Assembly (NCBI GenBank): GCA_036971475.1
Contig: JBAIZL010000001.1
Location: forward strand, 147,171,044 to 147,235,043
DNA from: Prosapia bicincta
Taxonomy: Eukaryota; Arthropoda; Insecta; Hemiptera; Cercopidae
Direction: 5' to 3'
DNA: 64,000 nt
Shown here in pieces: positions 12,201-25,897 of this stretch. The notes under the pieces were generated by a model that was given only the letters and a program-made list of their open reading frames with translations, did not search any database and was not told where the DNA came from. Positions within the stretch are counted from its first letter, which is position 1; every line of letters begins with the position of its first letter. The translations under genes and the position numbers were made by a program.

Positions 12201-15200
12201 ATCTGTTGCATAATGTTTGCATATTTCATATTTTTCCATAGTTGTTAGTTTTTTTATTATGGTTTAATATTTAAAGTAGTATGTAAGTATGTTGTGTGTT
12301 TTGTAAATGTGTTGCATAGCTGGATTTTGGGTTTAGGTTGTTTATGTCGTTGATGTGTTCATTGAAGTGTGTGTTGAATAATCTACCGGTTTGGCCGATA
12401 TAATGTGGCTCGTTACATGTTATTTTGTATACAGAATAGATTGTATTTCTCTGTTTGTGGTGGAAAGGATTGTATGTGTTGTCTTAAAGTATTTGTTGTT
12501 TTGTATGATATTTAGTTATTGAGTTTTCTAAAAGTGGAAGAAATGTTTTTTGTGTTTTTGTTGTGGTATGTGAGGGATATGTATTTATAGTTTTTTGTAT
12601 GGATTGTCAGTGTGGCTGTTTTTTTATGTATGTTTGTGTTTAATTTTCATGAGTATGTTGTCTATAAGTGAATGTTGGCAGTTGTTTTGTTTAGCAATTT
12701 ATTTTATTATATTGAGTTCTTCGTCATAGTCTTTTTGTTGCACAGGTATATTGATTAGGTGGTGTAACATATGATTAAATGCAGTGTGTTTGTGTTGTGT
12801 AGGATGATTAGATGTGTTATGTATGACAGTATCAGTAATTGTAGGTTTTCTGTATATTTTAAAATTGTGTTTGGTGATAGTAAGTTCCAGAAAGTTTATT
12901 CTATTATGTTCTTCTAATTCGAGGGTAAAAGTGAGGTTTTGGTGTGTGGTATTGATGTAATTGTGTAGCTGGTTGATTTGCCGTTTGTTGTGTTGTATAA
13001 TATTAAAATGTCATCACATATCTATGGTAATAAATTATTGTGCGTGTATGTTTGTTGTTCTGTAGAATGTATTGTTGTTCAATGTGATGTAAGAATATTT
13101 TTGCTAAGATGTCTGAGATGGGAAAACCCATAGGCAGGCCATCGTTTTGTGTGTGGAATTTGTGTTTATATGTGAAGTAGTTTTGTGATGTTATGAGTTT
13201 GGTGAGTGTTATGGAGTTGTTTGCTATGAGCATGTTTTTTCGTATTTGGAGTGTTTGTTAAATGGGTTTGTTAGTGTATAGGTTTTTAATGTTGAATGAT
13301 CCTATGTTGGAGTTGTGTGGTAACGGATGTCTTTAATTTTGTGAATTACATCTATGTTATTGTGTATGGTTAAGTGGTTAAATTTTATGCTGTCTCTGAT
13401 GAGTTTGTCTGTGTATTTGGATAGCCTATGTAATGGTGCCTGTGTTTGATTGATTACTAGACGAATGGAAGTGTTTTCTTTGTGTATTTTAGGTAAAACG
13501 TTTAGTATGGGTGCTTAGGGTTTCATTTTTTTGCAATATTTGTTTTATTCTGGTTTCATGATTTTGATACATTTATTTAGAAGATTTTTAATTTGTGTTT
13601 GAAATTTTGCTGTGAGGTCTGATCGAAATTCGATTAATATTGTTTTCTGTTATGAAATTATCTACTTTCCCATCAATGTCTTGTTGGTGCAGCCTAAACC
13701 TAAAAGCCAGCTTTGCAACACATTTATAAAACATGTAATGCACATACACAATCATACATACTAATTTCAATATTCTACACATATTAAACCACAGTAAAAA
13801 ACAACTATAGAAAAGTATGAACTATACAAACATCACGCAACAATTAAAATAAATGTATTAAATAATCACCCACATTTTTAATCTAACTCCTTTTTCCGTT
13901 ACATCGTAAACAACCCTGCTACACTCATTAATCTTATGCTGACAACCTCTTACAACATTTTGCAATTATTTTATGATTTTCCATAGTAATAAAACGAAAA
14001 CGTGCTTCACTAACTTCTCACTTCTCACAGAAGATTGTTAAGTTAATATTCTGTGCCATATAAAGCAAATTGGTTTTTAGAAGAAGATCATATGCCCAAA
14101 ACCTTTAACTTGAAACTACAGTTCTGACTAAGGTTTGAAAGTAAAAAAAAATTCTCTCATCATGTTGGATTGCTTGTAACTAGGTTTAGACCAATGATTA
14201 ACTGGTTGTAATACACGATGACATTACTTAAAACTGATTGCTACCAAAAAAAAGCAGAAACAACCTATTATTGAACTTTGATAATAAACTCGTAGAAGAG
14301 GATTACATATCGATAATAAATTCATATCTCAAAAGTTAAATTTACAACTTGAGTAAATTTTTAAAACTTAATGAGACGAAACATTTTGAACTGAATTTAG
14401 TCATCATCAGTGATTTAACTGATCATTACTATTGTTTAAACATTAAAGTTTTGCTGAGCGTTATGGGCAACCAAATCCATTAGAATACATTTCTGTCATT
14501 TCAACGCCAAGATGAAGAATGTACTCGTATATGCCCAAACCTTTTAACTTGAAACTACAGGTCTGACTAAGGTTTGAAAGTAAAAAATTATTCTCTCATC
14601 ATGTTGTATTGCTTGTAACCAGGTTTAGACCAATGATTAACTGGTTGTAATCCACAATGACAATACTTAATAGTGATTGCTACCAAAAAAAGCAGAAACA
14701 ACCTATTATTGAACTTTAATAATAAATTCGTAGAAAACGATTACATATCGATAATGAATTCGTATCTTGAAAGTTAAATTTACAAATTGAGTACATTTTT
14801 AAAACTTAATGAGACGAAACATTTTTAACTGCATTTAGTAATTATCATCAGCGATTCAACTGATCATTACTAATGTTTAAACATTAAAGTTTTGCTGAAC
14901 GTTATAGGTAACCAAATCCATTAGAATACATTTCTGTCATTCCAACACCAAGATGAACAAACAAATAGATCAAAGGTACATTAGAATGCAAAAATAATTT
15001 TTAAAAGGCGAAAAACAATTTGTACATAGTAATCTAAGTAGAAAATTGAGGTAATTGCCATGTATTTTAAATTGGGTAAAAGGTAGAGACATAGAACGGG
15101 TATCAGTCTGCCTATTCTCACTGCAACACACACCTACACACATATTAAAATGTAATCATGTTAAAAATTTGATCATTAGATAAAAGATATTTTGCTATGG

Positions 15201-15822
15201 AGAAATATTTATTGCAGGATGTTCACACCCAAAGGGTGGAATGAGAGATTTTAGACCATTCTATTTACTTATATAGGAGGTTGTAGTTTATCCAGTATTA
15301 TAAATTACTTAAAAAGATATTTCACTTTTAAAAATAGAAATAGCCAAACAAATCTTTATGTAAAATTTGGTGAATGAAAATTGTTTTAAATAAAATTCTA
15401 AACTGTTTTGTATATTTTTTGAATGTACATTAAAAACCTATTTTTTTAACTTCATCATAATACCTATACTTACAGAATGTCTCGCAACAAAGTTTGGGCT
15501 GTTGTGTTAATTTTATCATAATCAGCTGATCGATGGCTCATTTCCATCACACTGATTCCAGTGTTACCATAATTCACTAGCTCCTTCTGTACACCTTCCA
15601 GCACCTACATTATTAATAATAATTAATTAAATAAAATACTTGAAAGTGAAATGTAAATTGCATTTACAAAAGAAATCAATTTACCTTCAACTAAGAAAAA
15701 GTATTTGATATTAATATACTCAAGTGTGTAATTTCACAAATAATCTAGTTGTAACATTGTTTTCTGACATTTTTTACAGAATCAATTGTAGATGTTTTTC
15801 TGTTTGTTTACAGAATCATCTA

Positions 15823-15906
<84 letters not shown>

Positions 15907-18900
15907 TAGAGCGTCATTATAACAGAACCTATTAAGCTGGACATCGCTTATAAAGGATTGAGTTTTTAAGATAGATCCGCCAATCACATTAACAAGCGCT
16001 GAATTCCTTGACACTCTCAGCTGCTGTCATGGTTATTTATATCACCTTCCAAGTGGCAGAAGTGCATAATTCCTCCTAAAAATGATGCAAAACTACTGTA
16101 AATAGTGTACAACTCTGATATAACTATAAAATTGACTCATCAAGTGTTGACCAATGTTTTGTGAACAAATATACAATATACCCTAACCAAAAGTCATTGG
16201 CTTGAAATATGGCTTCTGTTCTTGAAATCTGACAACTCCCAAATCGCTTTTAATATCAATATGAAGACTTTCTAACAAAATGTAAGGCAGACATATAGCA
16301 CTGTCATTGAATCGTTTGTTACAGTGGCTGCAGAAAATGTGTTGACTGATTTCTAATCACTGTAAGTAAAACCTACACATGTTATATTTATATAGAATTT
16401 CAATTCTTTTTGATTCACTCAAGGGAGCTAAAACCATAAATACCATTTTGCATTTATAAATTGTAGTTCACTTATTTTGTTAATCACTTAAACAATAGTT
16501 TATGACTATCCGAACTTTAAATTTAGTAAATTTGTTAAAACTTACTGAGATAGAATGTTTTCGATCGCTATGTGCAGATCTTCATCAGTGTCTTCTGCTT
16601 GGCGATGTCGGGTCAAGCGGTGAAGGTTTTAAAGATAAGTTCACTTCAGAAATTGAAACAAACCGATCCCTAAACTTCCTCGACCTAACCATAACAAAAA
16701 GCCGCACACAATAACACAGCTTCAACATTTACAGGAAACCCATAACAACAGACACACTTATCCACAACACCTCAAACCACCCCATCCAACTCAAACACGC
16801 TGCCTTCAGATCCATGCTCCATAGACTTAAAGAAGTCCCAGTGACCACCGAAAACATAAACAAAGAACTAGATACAATTAAATATTTAGCATATACAAAT
16901 GGATACAACACCACAATAATAGACAAACTATGTTACAAAATACAAAAAAACACTAAAATTAACACTACAGACAGGGAAAACAAATAGCCTACATCTCATT
17001 ACCATACATAAACAAAACAACAAACAAAATAGCCCGCAAATTTAAAAAAATAGCATACAATATAAATAGGATACAAAATAGCATACAAAACTAATAACAA
17101 TTTATAATACAAAATACAACACAACAGCGACAACAAAGATAAACTACAAGCACCAGGTGTATACAAACTGAACTGCGACGAATGTATCAAATTCTACATT
17201 GGACAAACAGGTTGCAGCTTTAAACAAAGAGTCAAGGAACACAAACAGAACACCAACTCAACATTTTACAATCACATAAAAGAAACAGGACACAAATACA
17301 CAGACATTTACCATAACCTAGAAATCCTACACATCAACAAAAAAAGACCACATCTTAACACACTGGAACAATATGAAATTTACAGACACACAAAAACACA
17401 AAGTACAAACATATTAAAAGAACAAACACAATACAAATCACACATACTCTTTGATACTATCGAAAACCTACCTTTAAAACCGTCACCGCTTGACTTGACA
17501 TCTCCAAGCAGAAGACACTGATGAAGATCGGCACATAGCGATCGAAAACGTTCTGTCTCAATAAGTTTTAACAAATTTACTAAATTTAAAGTTCGGATAG
17601 TCATAAACTATTGTTTAAGTGATTAATAAGATTCACCGAACGTAATGGACTACAAAATTCAAGAACTTATTTTGTTGCATACAGACATCTTTTTATTCTG
17701 ATGACACCGTTTTTAGTAGTATTTTGCTTAATATTTTCTGCTTTCCGATGTTAATTTTATATTTATAGTGTTATAAACATCATGTTCTTAGATAATTAGG
17801 CTTTTCAGCCATTAAAATTAACCATGTCATATGACACTACCGAATGGAGTGTTCTACATTTGTTCAAAATAAGAGCAGGTGACAAAGTATTGGAGGATCA
17901 TTTACAGAACCATAATGAAAAAGCCAAATACACATCACACAGAGGTCCAAAAGATTTACTAAGTACATGTGGCTCTGTTTTACAACAGGGCAATGTTGGT
18001 GAGGTGAACAGATCACCTGCGTTTTAGCTGATGAAATGGTTGATGTCATTGGTAAAGAACAAGTGTCTGTGGGATTAAGATTTTTAGACAAGAAATCAAA
18101 CTTCACAGTGAAAGAAGAGTTTTTTTGATTTATAAAGCTGTCTACATTGGATGCTGAAGCAATTTCTTTATCTATTTTAACATTTGTTGTACGTTTGGGA
18201 CTTGATATGAAAAAGTTAATTGGTTAAGGCTTTGATGGTTGTTCTACAATGGCAGTCCATAAAACTGGGGTGCAAGCTAGGATCAGAGAAAATTATCCTT
18301 CATCAGTTTATTTCCACTCTGCATCCCATTGAGTAAATTTAACTGTTAATGACCTTAACAATATTCAAGAAATTCGAACACTGTCAGAACAATTAAAGAA
18401 GTTATTTAGAGAAAGTATCTTACGTAAGAAAACAATACCTATCATTCCAATGTAAAACGAGGTGGTCACATGAATATATAGGTCTACCAATAAGGATGTT
18501 CAAAGACAACTTTTTTACTATAAATTTAAGTCTCAATCATCTTGCATATGATTGTGAAAACAATCAAGATACTAGATCACATGTTAATCAACTAGGCAGT
18601 GCGTATGGTTTATTTACACGTCGTCTCAAGATATTCCTCATATTTAGAGCCGATAGTCAAAAAATGGCAGTATACCAATATGGATCTCCACTTAATCTAG
18701 AGGTACCTCATTACTAACCTACTAGCTGATTTTAAGAAGCAGAGAGATACAATGACAAATATAGACAGTAAAAAAAAAGATTGCAAAAAACTTGACATAG
18801 TCTTCAAAGTCCCAAAATTGGCTGCAAAACTAAAACAGACCCAATGCTCATTATCCGAAGACTATTTCAGAGTAGCAATTTACAATCCATACATGGACTC

Positions 18901-21900
18901 AATAATCACGTCATTATTAACCAGGTTGGAAAGAGGTAATGACATCCTGTTCAAAGGTAGAATTGTTCACCCACATGAAAAAAGAGAAGAGAGACTTTTT
19001 ATGAGATGTAAAAGGTTTGCAAATTTTTTTCAAAATCGAAAACTTGGAAGCAGAAGCCAAATTATGATATAATGTCTGAGTAGATAAGAAGTGTTTAGAA
19101 GAACTAGGCTTGGTTGTATACTTGAGGAAACTACGTTTTATCCAGCAGTGAGAAGAATGATAATATTCTACATAACCATAACTCCTACATCGTGTACAGT
19201 CGGGACCATTTAATTATGCACTTCAAATTTTAAAGAAGGGTAATTAATTTAGTGTGCGCGCACACACACGCTAAAACAACACAATTGCCACGCGGCTCGG
19301 TGCTCGTGACGTCACGAGCTCCAGCCGGCATACTCGTGAGACCTAGCGTCTTATTCTATTTACCGTGAGGGCATCCCATGTAAAGCGAGGCGGGGTAATA
19401 ATTCGCCCCGCAAAGTAGCCTACTATTAAGTAAATAACTAACGAAAGGATTACGTATACTTTTAATGGCGGTACTCTTTCTAGGATCAAGATGTTCCATT
19501 TGACTGACAGGCTTAAAACTTTACGTAGAGCGACCAAAGTCACAATTGGCACACAAGGTTAGGTCTATCAGATGACAATGTAATGTAATTCGTAACCTTA
19601 TTGAATATGATCAACGCCTAACAATAGATAAAACCGCTTCAGACAGCCATGGAAGTGCTCAGAGCAACTTTGCTTCAGAAAAGTAAGTCCCCGATAGTTG
19701 AACACTAAATAATAACACTTTGTGCAACTTTGCAACCTCTTAAGACGGAACTCGTAGTAGAACCATATCAAGGTGAGTATTCTAGCCGCCTTGGAACAAT
19801 ATATTTGTGGAAATTTTTGTTTCTGCTAATGAGAAATGCTTACGTTTAAAATATTAATCAAACCTTTGTACATATGTATAACAGAAAATCACCATATTTC
19901 ATGATATTCGTAAAATATGAAACGTCAGAGAAGTTTTTAAATGTTTATTTATATCCATGTTTCTTATTAAATCTTAACGAAACTCAGAGGTTATCAAATA
20001 ACAAAAGGTCTAGTCTGGTCACATATTTTATCAGCTAATTCTAGGCCTAGATTCTTGTAAAAGACAAAAACAACTTTAAAACTATCAATTCAAGAATACT
20101 GTATCTTGAAATATTTTAAAAATCTTGAATGCTACTTATCTCTATTTTATTTGTAGTCTATATTTCTGTCTCAAGAAATGTAGCCCTATTAAAAGCTAAT
20201 ACAAGAATCGTACGATTTCTTTTAAATTCTGTATACTGGTAAAAGTGGTCAATTTTAGGTGTGCCAGAATCTATTGATTTTGAACTAACTACACAAAAAC
20301 ATCATTATTAAAGATTTATAATCATTAGTTCATTATTCAAAAATAAAATTATGTAAAATAGCGTAGGTTTATCATGTACAACATAAGGGACATGAGAAAA
20401 CGTGTGACTGCAGTTTTTCTTGCTTTCCTTTTGTTCATATTAGAAATGAAGTAATCCTTCGTAGAATTTAATGTATATAGGGGCAAAATGCTTTATAAAA
20501 AATACAATAGTTTATGACTATCCGAACTTTGAAATTATTAAATTTGTTAAAACTTACTGAGACAGAACGTTTTCGATCGCTATGTGCCGATCTTCATCAG
20601 TGTCTTCTGCTTCGAGATGTTGGGTCAAGCGGTGACGGTTTTAAAGGTAGGTTTTCGATAGTATCAAAGAGTATGTGTGATTTGTATTGTTTGTTTGTTT
20701 AATATATTTGTACTTTGTGTTTTTGTCTCTCTGTAAATTTCAACACACTAGAACAATATGAAATTTACAGACACACAAAAACACAAAGTACAAACATATT
20801 AAACGAACAAACACAATACAAATTACACATACTCTTTGATACTATCGAAAACCTACCTTTAAAACCGTCACCGCTTGACCCACCATTTTAAAGCAGAAGA
20901 CACTGATGAAGTTCGGCACATAGCGATCGAAAACGTTCTGTCTTAGTAAGTTTTAACAAATTTACTAAATTCAAAGTTCGGATAGTCATAAACTATTGTT
21001 TAAGTGATTAATAAGATTCACAATGGACTATAAAATTCGTAATAGACTATAAAATTCAAAAAAATACAGTTTTTTTAAATAAAGTAACCTGAAAAAGCAT
21101 TGAGAATTTTAAGTACTTGTACAAGCAACACTGAAATGGAGTTCTTAATAATTTTAAAATTAAATTTTGTGCTCACTTTGAATATTTTGCAACTATTTTG
21201 AGATATAAGCCTACTCGTGCTAGCCACTGCTTGGTTACCGTGGTCGATCAGTGCTTCTTATAATAGTCTGCTAGAACCTACATTAACCTATTCCTTATTA
21301 TGAGATTCTGCCATTCCTACGGGTGACACCTTTCGAAAACTCTTTATCAATAAGAAGTTCGAGTACGAATATTTCGAGTAAATAAAACTTTTGATTGATT
21401 GAGTGATTTGAAGTGCGTTAACACGAAGAAATGCGACAATGCTAGAATGGTAAGGCTTACTATGCTAAACAGATTTACGTCAGTAGTATGTTTTAGAATA
21501 ATTTATCGACATTTAATAAATGTAGACCTAAAATATCAAGTTAAATTATTTTCTGACAATGTTAAAAACTGTGTAGGACTAAATTAGTTCAATCGGAATA
21601 TTTGTTTAAATTTCAAAACATAAAATTTTAATATTTATTTCAATAAACAAACGTCGCATTCTAATTATAAGAGGAAATTTAAATGACCTTTTGTTTGCAT
21701 TGCTGGAGGTAATTGATTGCATACAACATAAAACCATGAGTTTCAACTACGAGTAGATAGTTACAAATAACCACTGTCTATTGCTATTCGAAATTAATTT
21801 AGTAATAAAGTTAGATCTCTACATATTAATAAAACGAGTTATATTTTAAAACTTTCTTGAATTTTAAACTTTACGAATTGTAGATGGAAAATTGCATAGG

Positions 21901-24900
21901 CTACATTTTGTTTAATTTGAAAATTACCATTTTAAAACATTAAAAAAAAATTTCGATCCAACTTTTTATTATTTATGCCATGAAGAAAGATGATAAAGCA
22001 TATCTGTAAGACCTTTGGATTAGGTTATGCCAATGAACATAAATATAAATTACTTTTAAAATTGTCACTTTTTAAAACACGTAAGAATGTTGGACTGAAA
22101 GTAATTACACCAACTGATAATGACTTTCAATTAGCCTACTTGATATGTGTGTATACAATCATACAAAGAATAAGCAAAAAGGAAATTTGTTAAATACCTT
22201 GCTTCGACTTTTGTTTAAAAACATTTTTATTTTAATTAAACAATAAAACAATTTATTCTTATTGTTCTGGATGTTATATGATCATTTTTTTGAAAGGAAA
22301 GAAAGTAAAGTGAAAATGTTCAAAATAAAATTCTAAGAGACAAAAACGAGTAGAAAGCACGAGTAAATACAAAATGTTTACAAATGAAAATTTACAATAA
22401 GATCGTAATGGTTGTATGACGATTAAATTTTAGGGCAATAAAATGGCAATGAAAAACTACCTAATGTTTGTTGATCCCATTTGGCCTTGTTGAGAAAAAG
22501 TGAAAAAGTTTTCTTCAAAATATTACTAATGAATCTAATTACAATCAGTAATACTAAGGTTTTTCTCTTTCAAAAGCGTAAATACGCTATTAGCACGCTT
22601 CCGTGAACGCCCTATTTACATTTCTTGTTATTTATACTATTCGAGTACATTAAAAAGTATCAATAAGTAACAAAATAATGAATCAATCCTATGAGTAAGC
22701 AGAAGCCAAAGGTCGATGTTTTTCAAATTGACCTGCGAGCACCTCCACCCTCCTCTCGTCCAAGACCTCTCGTCAAGGCCTGTAGCGCCCAAGTGCCAGC
22801 TTATAAAATGTTGCCTATACCTGCAAAGCTGAGACTATAAACTTCCACTTAATTAGAACATTTTATTATCTTAAAAAATCTTGTAAATTATTGGTGTTCA
22901 GAGATTACGTAAAGGTGTTCTGTCCGCTTGAAATCATAAAAGAAAACGTTTTAAACATTCTGTGATGGACAATTTACAAAAATGGCATTCTCAAAATTTA
23001 TATTGGCATTAGTTTTCTTTGTTTATTACTGAACAAGTGCCTGTGAACTTGTTTTGTTTTAACGTCTAGTTTATGCCTTAAAATGCATTTTCTTCCTTTT
23101 TACAGCCTACCGGTCAACGCTTCAAGAGTGAAATTAACGTCACAAATACTATAAACTACTGTACGTCCCGTTTATTTTATTCTAAACCTTTGTGTGTGTA
23201 ATAACCTTATAATAATAGCTCATGTTAATGCTTTTATATTTATATTTGATTCATATTTATTGTTGAGAAGTTCGTTCAACTTTAGGATTCTGATACGTCT
23301 TAGTGGAACCTTTTGTCATTTAAAAAAAATATTTATGTTAGAAATTCAATTCATCTCATATTTTTAGGTAAAAAATATAATTATCACTATATAATAACGT
23401 CATGTGGGTGCTGTAAAAATATTACTGTATTTCTTAAGGAAAAGAATTATTGATGCTCATTTAAAACCAAAAAGATTTTGGGAAATATATTTGTAACATA
23501 CGTGCAGATATTGTATAGGCCTAACTAGCTATGTAGACAAATTATTTCGCTAACTAGTAATACCTCCACCGACTGTGTGCAAACAATGAACGGACGAAAG
23601 GCCCTGACAGGCATGATTGAAGAAGGGTGGTACATTGTGCTGCAATGGCTTCCTAGCCAAGTCGGTATTGAAGGAAATGCACACGCAGACCAGCTAGCGA
23701 AGAAAGGTAACACCTTGCCACAGCCTAACAATCCTATATCTCTATTGACAGCAAGAAGCCTGATTAAATCTACAATCAATGGAAAACAAGGGAAACCCAA
23801 AATGAAATGAGCGCTGGAAAGATATGGAAGGGCCGGGCACACACAGTGCTAATACCAGATAGCCTATTTAGAGTGGAAGCTGTTGCCAGATTCAGAATGC
23901 TTACGGGCCATGACTATCTGCAAGCCCACCTATATAAAATAGGATTAGCAGCCTCGGATATTTGCCCTCTGTGCAACTGTCATAAGATGGATGCCTCACA
24001 TCTTCGCAATTGTACAGCTTTGCAAGATGTGGAAGAGCGAAGTCAGCGTTGTCTGTACTGGGAGGCTAAGAAGAGAATGGCAGAAATGCCAAGATCTGGC
24101 ATTGGCTAAGCCAAACCAAACCACAAATTATTTCTCAGAATGTTTTACACGTCATTCCTTCATATTAAAAAAGTGAACATGTTTAGTGTTACTTGAGACT
24201 AGACATTGTTTAAGACCCCTTAGTGCGGTCGGAAAGGCTATGCTTTCATGATGTTACATTTTTCATAATGTACTTAAATTAAAAGTTTTGCAGGTCATTA
24301 TTTTACCAACTTCAGACATAACGTTTTGCTAATCGTAATGAATAAGAAAATCAGTGAGATAAGAAATAATTAATATCGTAATTATCAGCAGGTCCTAATC
24401 AATACTAATAAATAAAACAAACTTTACATTAAACATAATTAAAATACTTCGCTTATTTTGAAATTCGGTTTAAGCCTATTTGATCTATTATTTTACTTTT
24501 TTTATTTTCCGTTTTTATTTCATAATTACAAGATCTGAACGGTGATAAACTTTAGAATTACAAAAACATTAAATGAATATCAATCTTAAAATTGTACAAG
24601 AGCAGTTGATGGTAACAAGGGATGTGAGTTATTAGGTTTTACCTTCAATTCTTAAACATTTTCAAACTGACATTATAAAAACAACTGTTGGTATGATTTG
24701 CCAATTATATACAAAATAAGAAACGCGTCTAATAAAAAACATCATTAAATAGTGGTTTTTTTAAAGCAAAATAATAAGAAAATATTAAAGAAATCTCAAG
24801 ACGTAACGATTCAAAGGCTGGAAACTATATGACATTCAAACTTGAACTGCTGACACCTTTTAAGGATATACTTTATAATAATAGACGCAATTTATTACAC

Positions 24901-25272
24901 AAAATTGTCATTAATTTGATGCAACTTCACAAATTTCAAGTAATTCTTGAAACGAAAATAAACCTGTACTGCATATGCAGTTTTTAATTCTATAGAAATA
25001 GAAGGCGAAAACCTCGGGTTCGTTGGGGAAAATATTCCCATTAGATTTTTGCATAATTACCATCGTGAGATGCCCCAAAATATATTTCAAGGGGTCACCT
25101 ACTCAAACAGTGGTCCCAATGTATTTAAACAACTTTGTTAACAAATAACAAAAAACAACCTTTAAGCCTTAAAAAAAAGTTGTTTTGGGGTTATTCTTAA
25201 CACAAGATGTCTCATTATTGTGTTTTTAATTGTTAATAAAGTGCCTGTGATCGGGTGTTAGCTCGGGCTATG

Positions 25273-25303
<31 letters not shown>

Positions 25304-25841
25304 TCTTGATATTTTACGTTATCCATTGTTTTTCCGTTGCACTGACTTTATGAAGTTAATATATTACTATTGTAAGTAATTTTATCCACCATTAAGTGCA
25401 ATGATTTTACCTTGAGTGATGAGGCGCCTCTGAAAAAAGTAATCAGTGATTCGACAATGGTCAAGTGACCGAAAGGCGCCTCATCACTCAAGGTAAAATC
25501 ATTGCACCTAATGGTGGATAAAATTACTTACAATAGTAATATATTAACTTCATATATATATATATATATAATGAATAGTTATTTAGTTATTATCTGGAGT
25601 ACATCCGTTCATTCTGACAACAACAACAGTTGAAGAGCGCAGATAACTCTGCTCTGCTCTGAGGAGCAGAGTTATCTGTGCTCTTCACTCACTCTTCAAT
25701 TGTTGTTGGGTTCACCTCGTCAATGCTAGATGAGATTTTAGCCAAACGTCGGAACTGCGATTTTATGCACTTCAGAATGAACGGATGTACTCCAGATAAT
25801 AACTATTCACCATATTTTTCCACCCGTGAAGGAATACGAAT

Positions 25842-25897
<56 letters not shown>

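Larger units (their letters stand above)
14091..14962 (-). repeat. Tandem pair of about 439-bp repeats (PLE pLTR-like, family H8)
   Basis: 14091-14529 and 14530-14962 are direct copies, both starting TATGCCCAAA and sharing most bases. Each contains ACTTAATGAGACGAAACATT and a hammerhead-like motif on the minus strand. Head-to-tail terminal repeats with an embedded hammerhead are characteristic of PLE ends. No coding region is attached here. Confidence 0.65.
16455..17660 (+). mobile_element. H1 PLE: inverted terminal repeats around RT tail and endonuclease
   Basis: Outer arms (16475-16640, minus; 17440-17660, plus) are inverted H1 terminal repeats, each with a hammerhead. Between them lies the 3' third of the PLE ORF on the plus strand. 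The right end reads GATTCACCGAACGTAATGGA, as also seen at 7010 and 60200. The best-preserved H1 copy in the window. Confidence 0.8.
20505..21015. mobile_element. Short H1 fold-back element
   Basis: Inverted H1 terminal arms (minus 20505-20740, plus 20740-21015) meet directly without the endonuclease. It looks like a two-ended deletion product of the 17-kb type. Each arm has one hammerhead. Confidence 0.75.

Noticed and set aside
14091..14962. CRISPR-like direct repeats
   Set aside because: Only two long copies of 439 bp, eukaryotic context, hammerhead-like motif inside. A PLE terminal-repeat pair explains it better.
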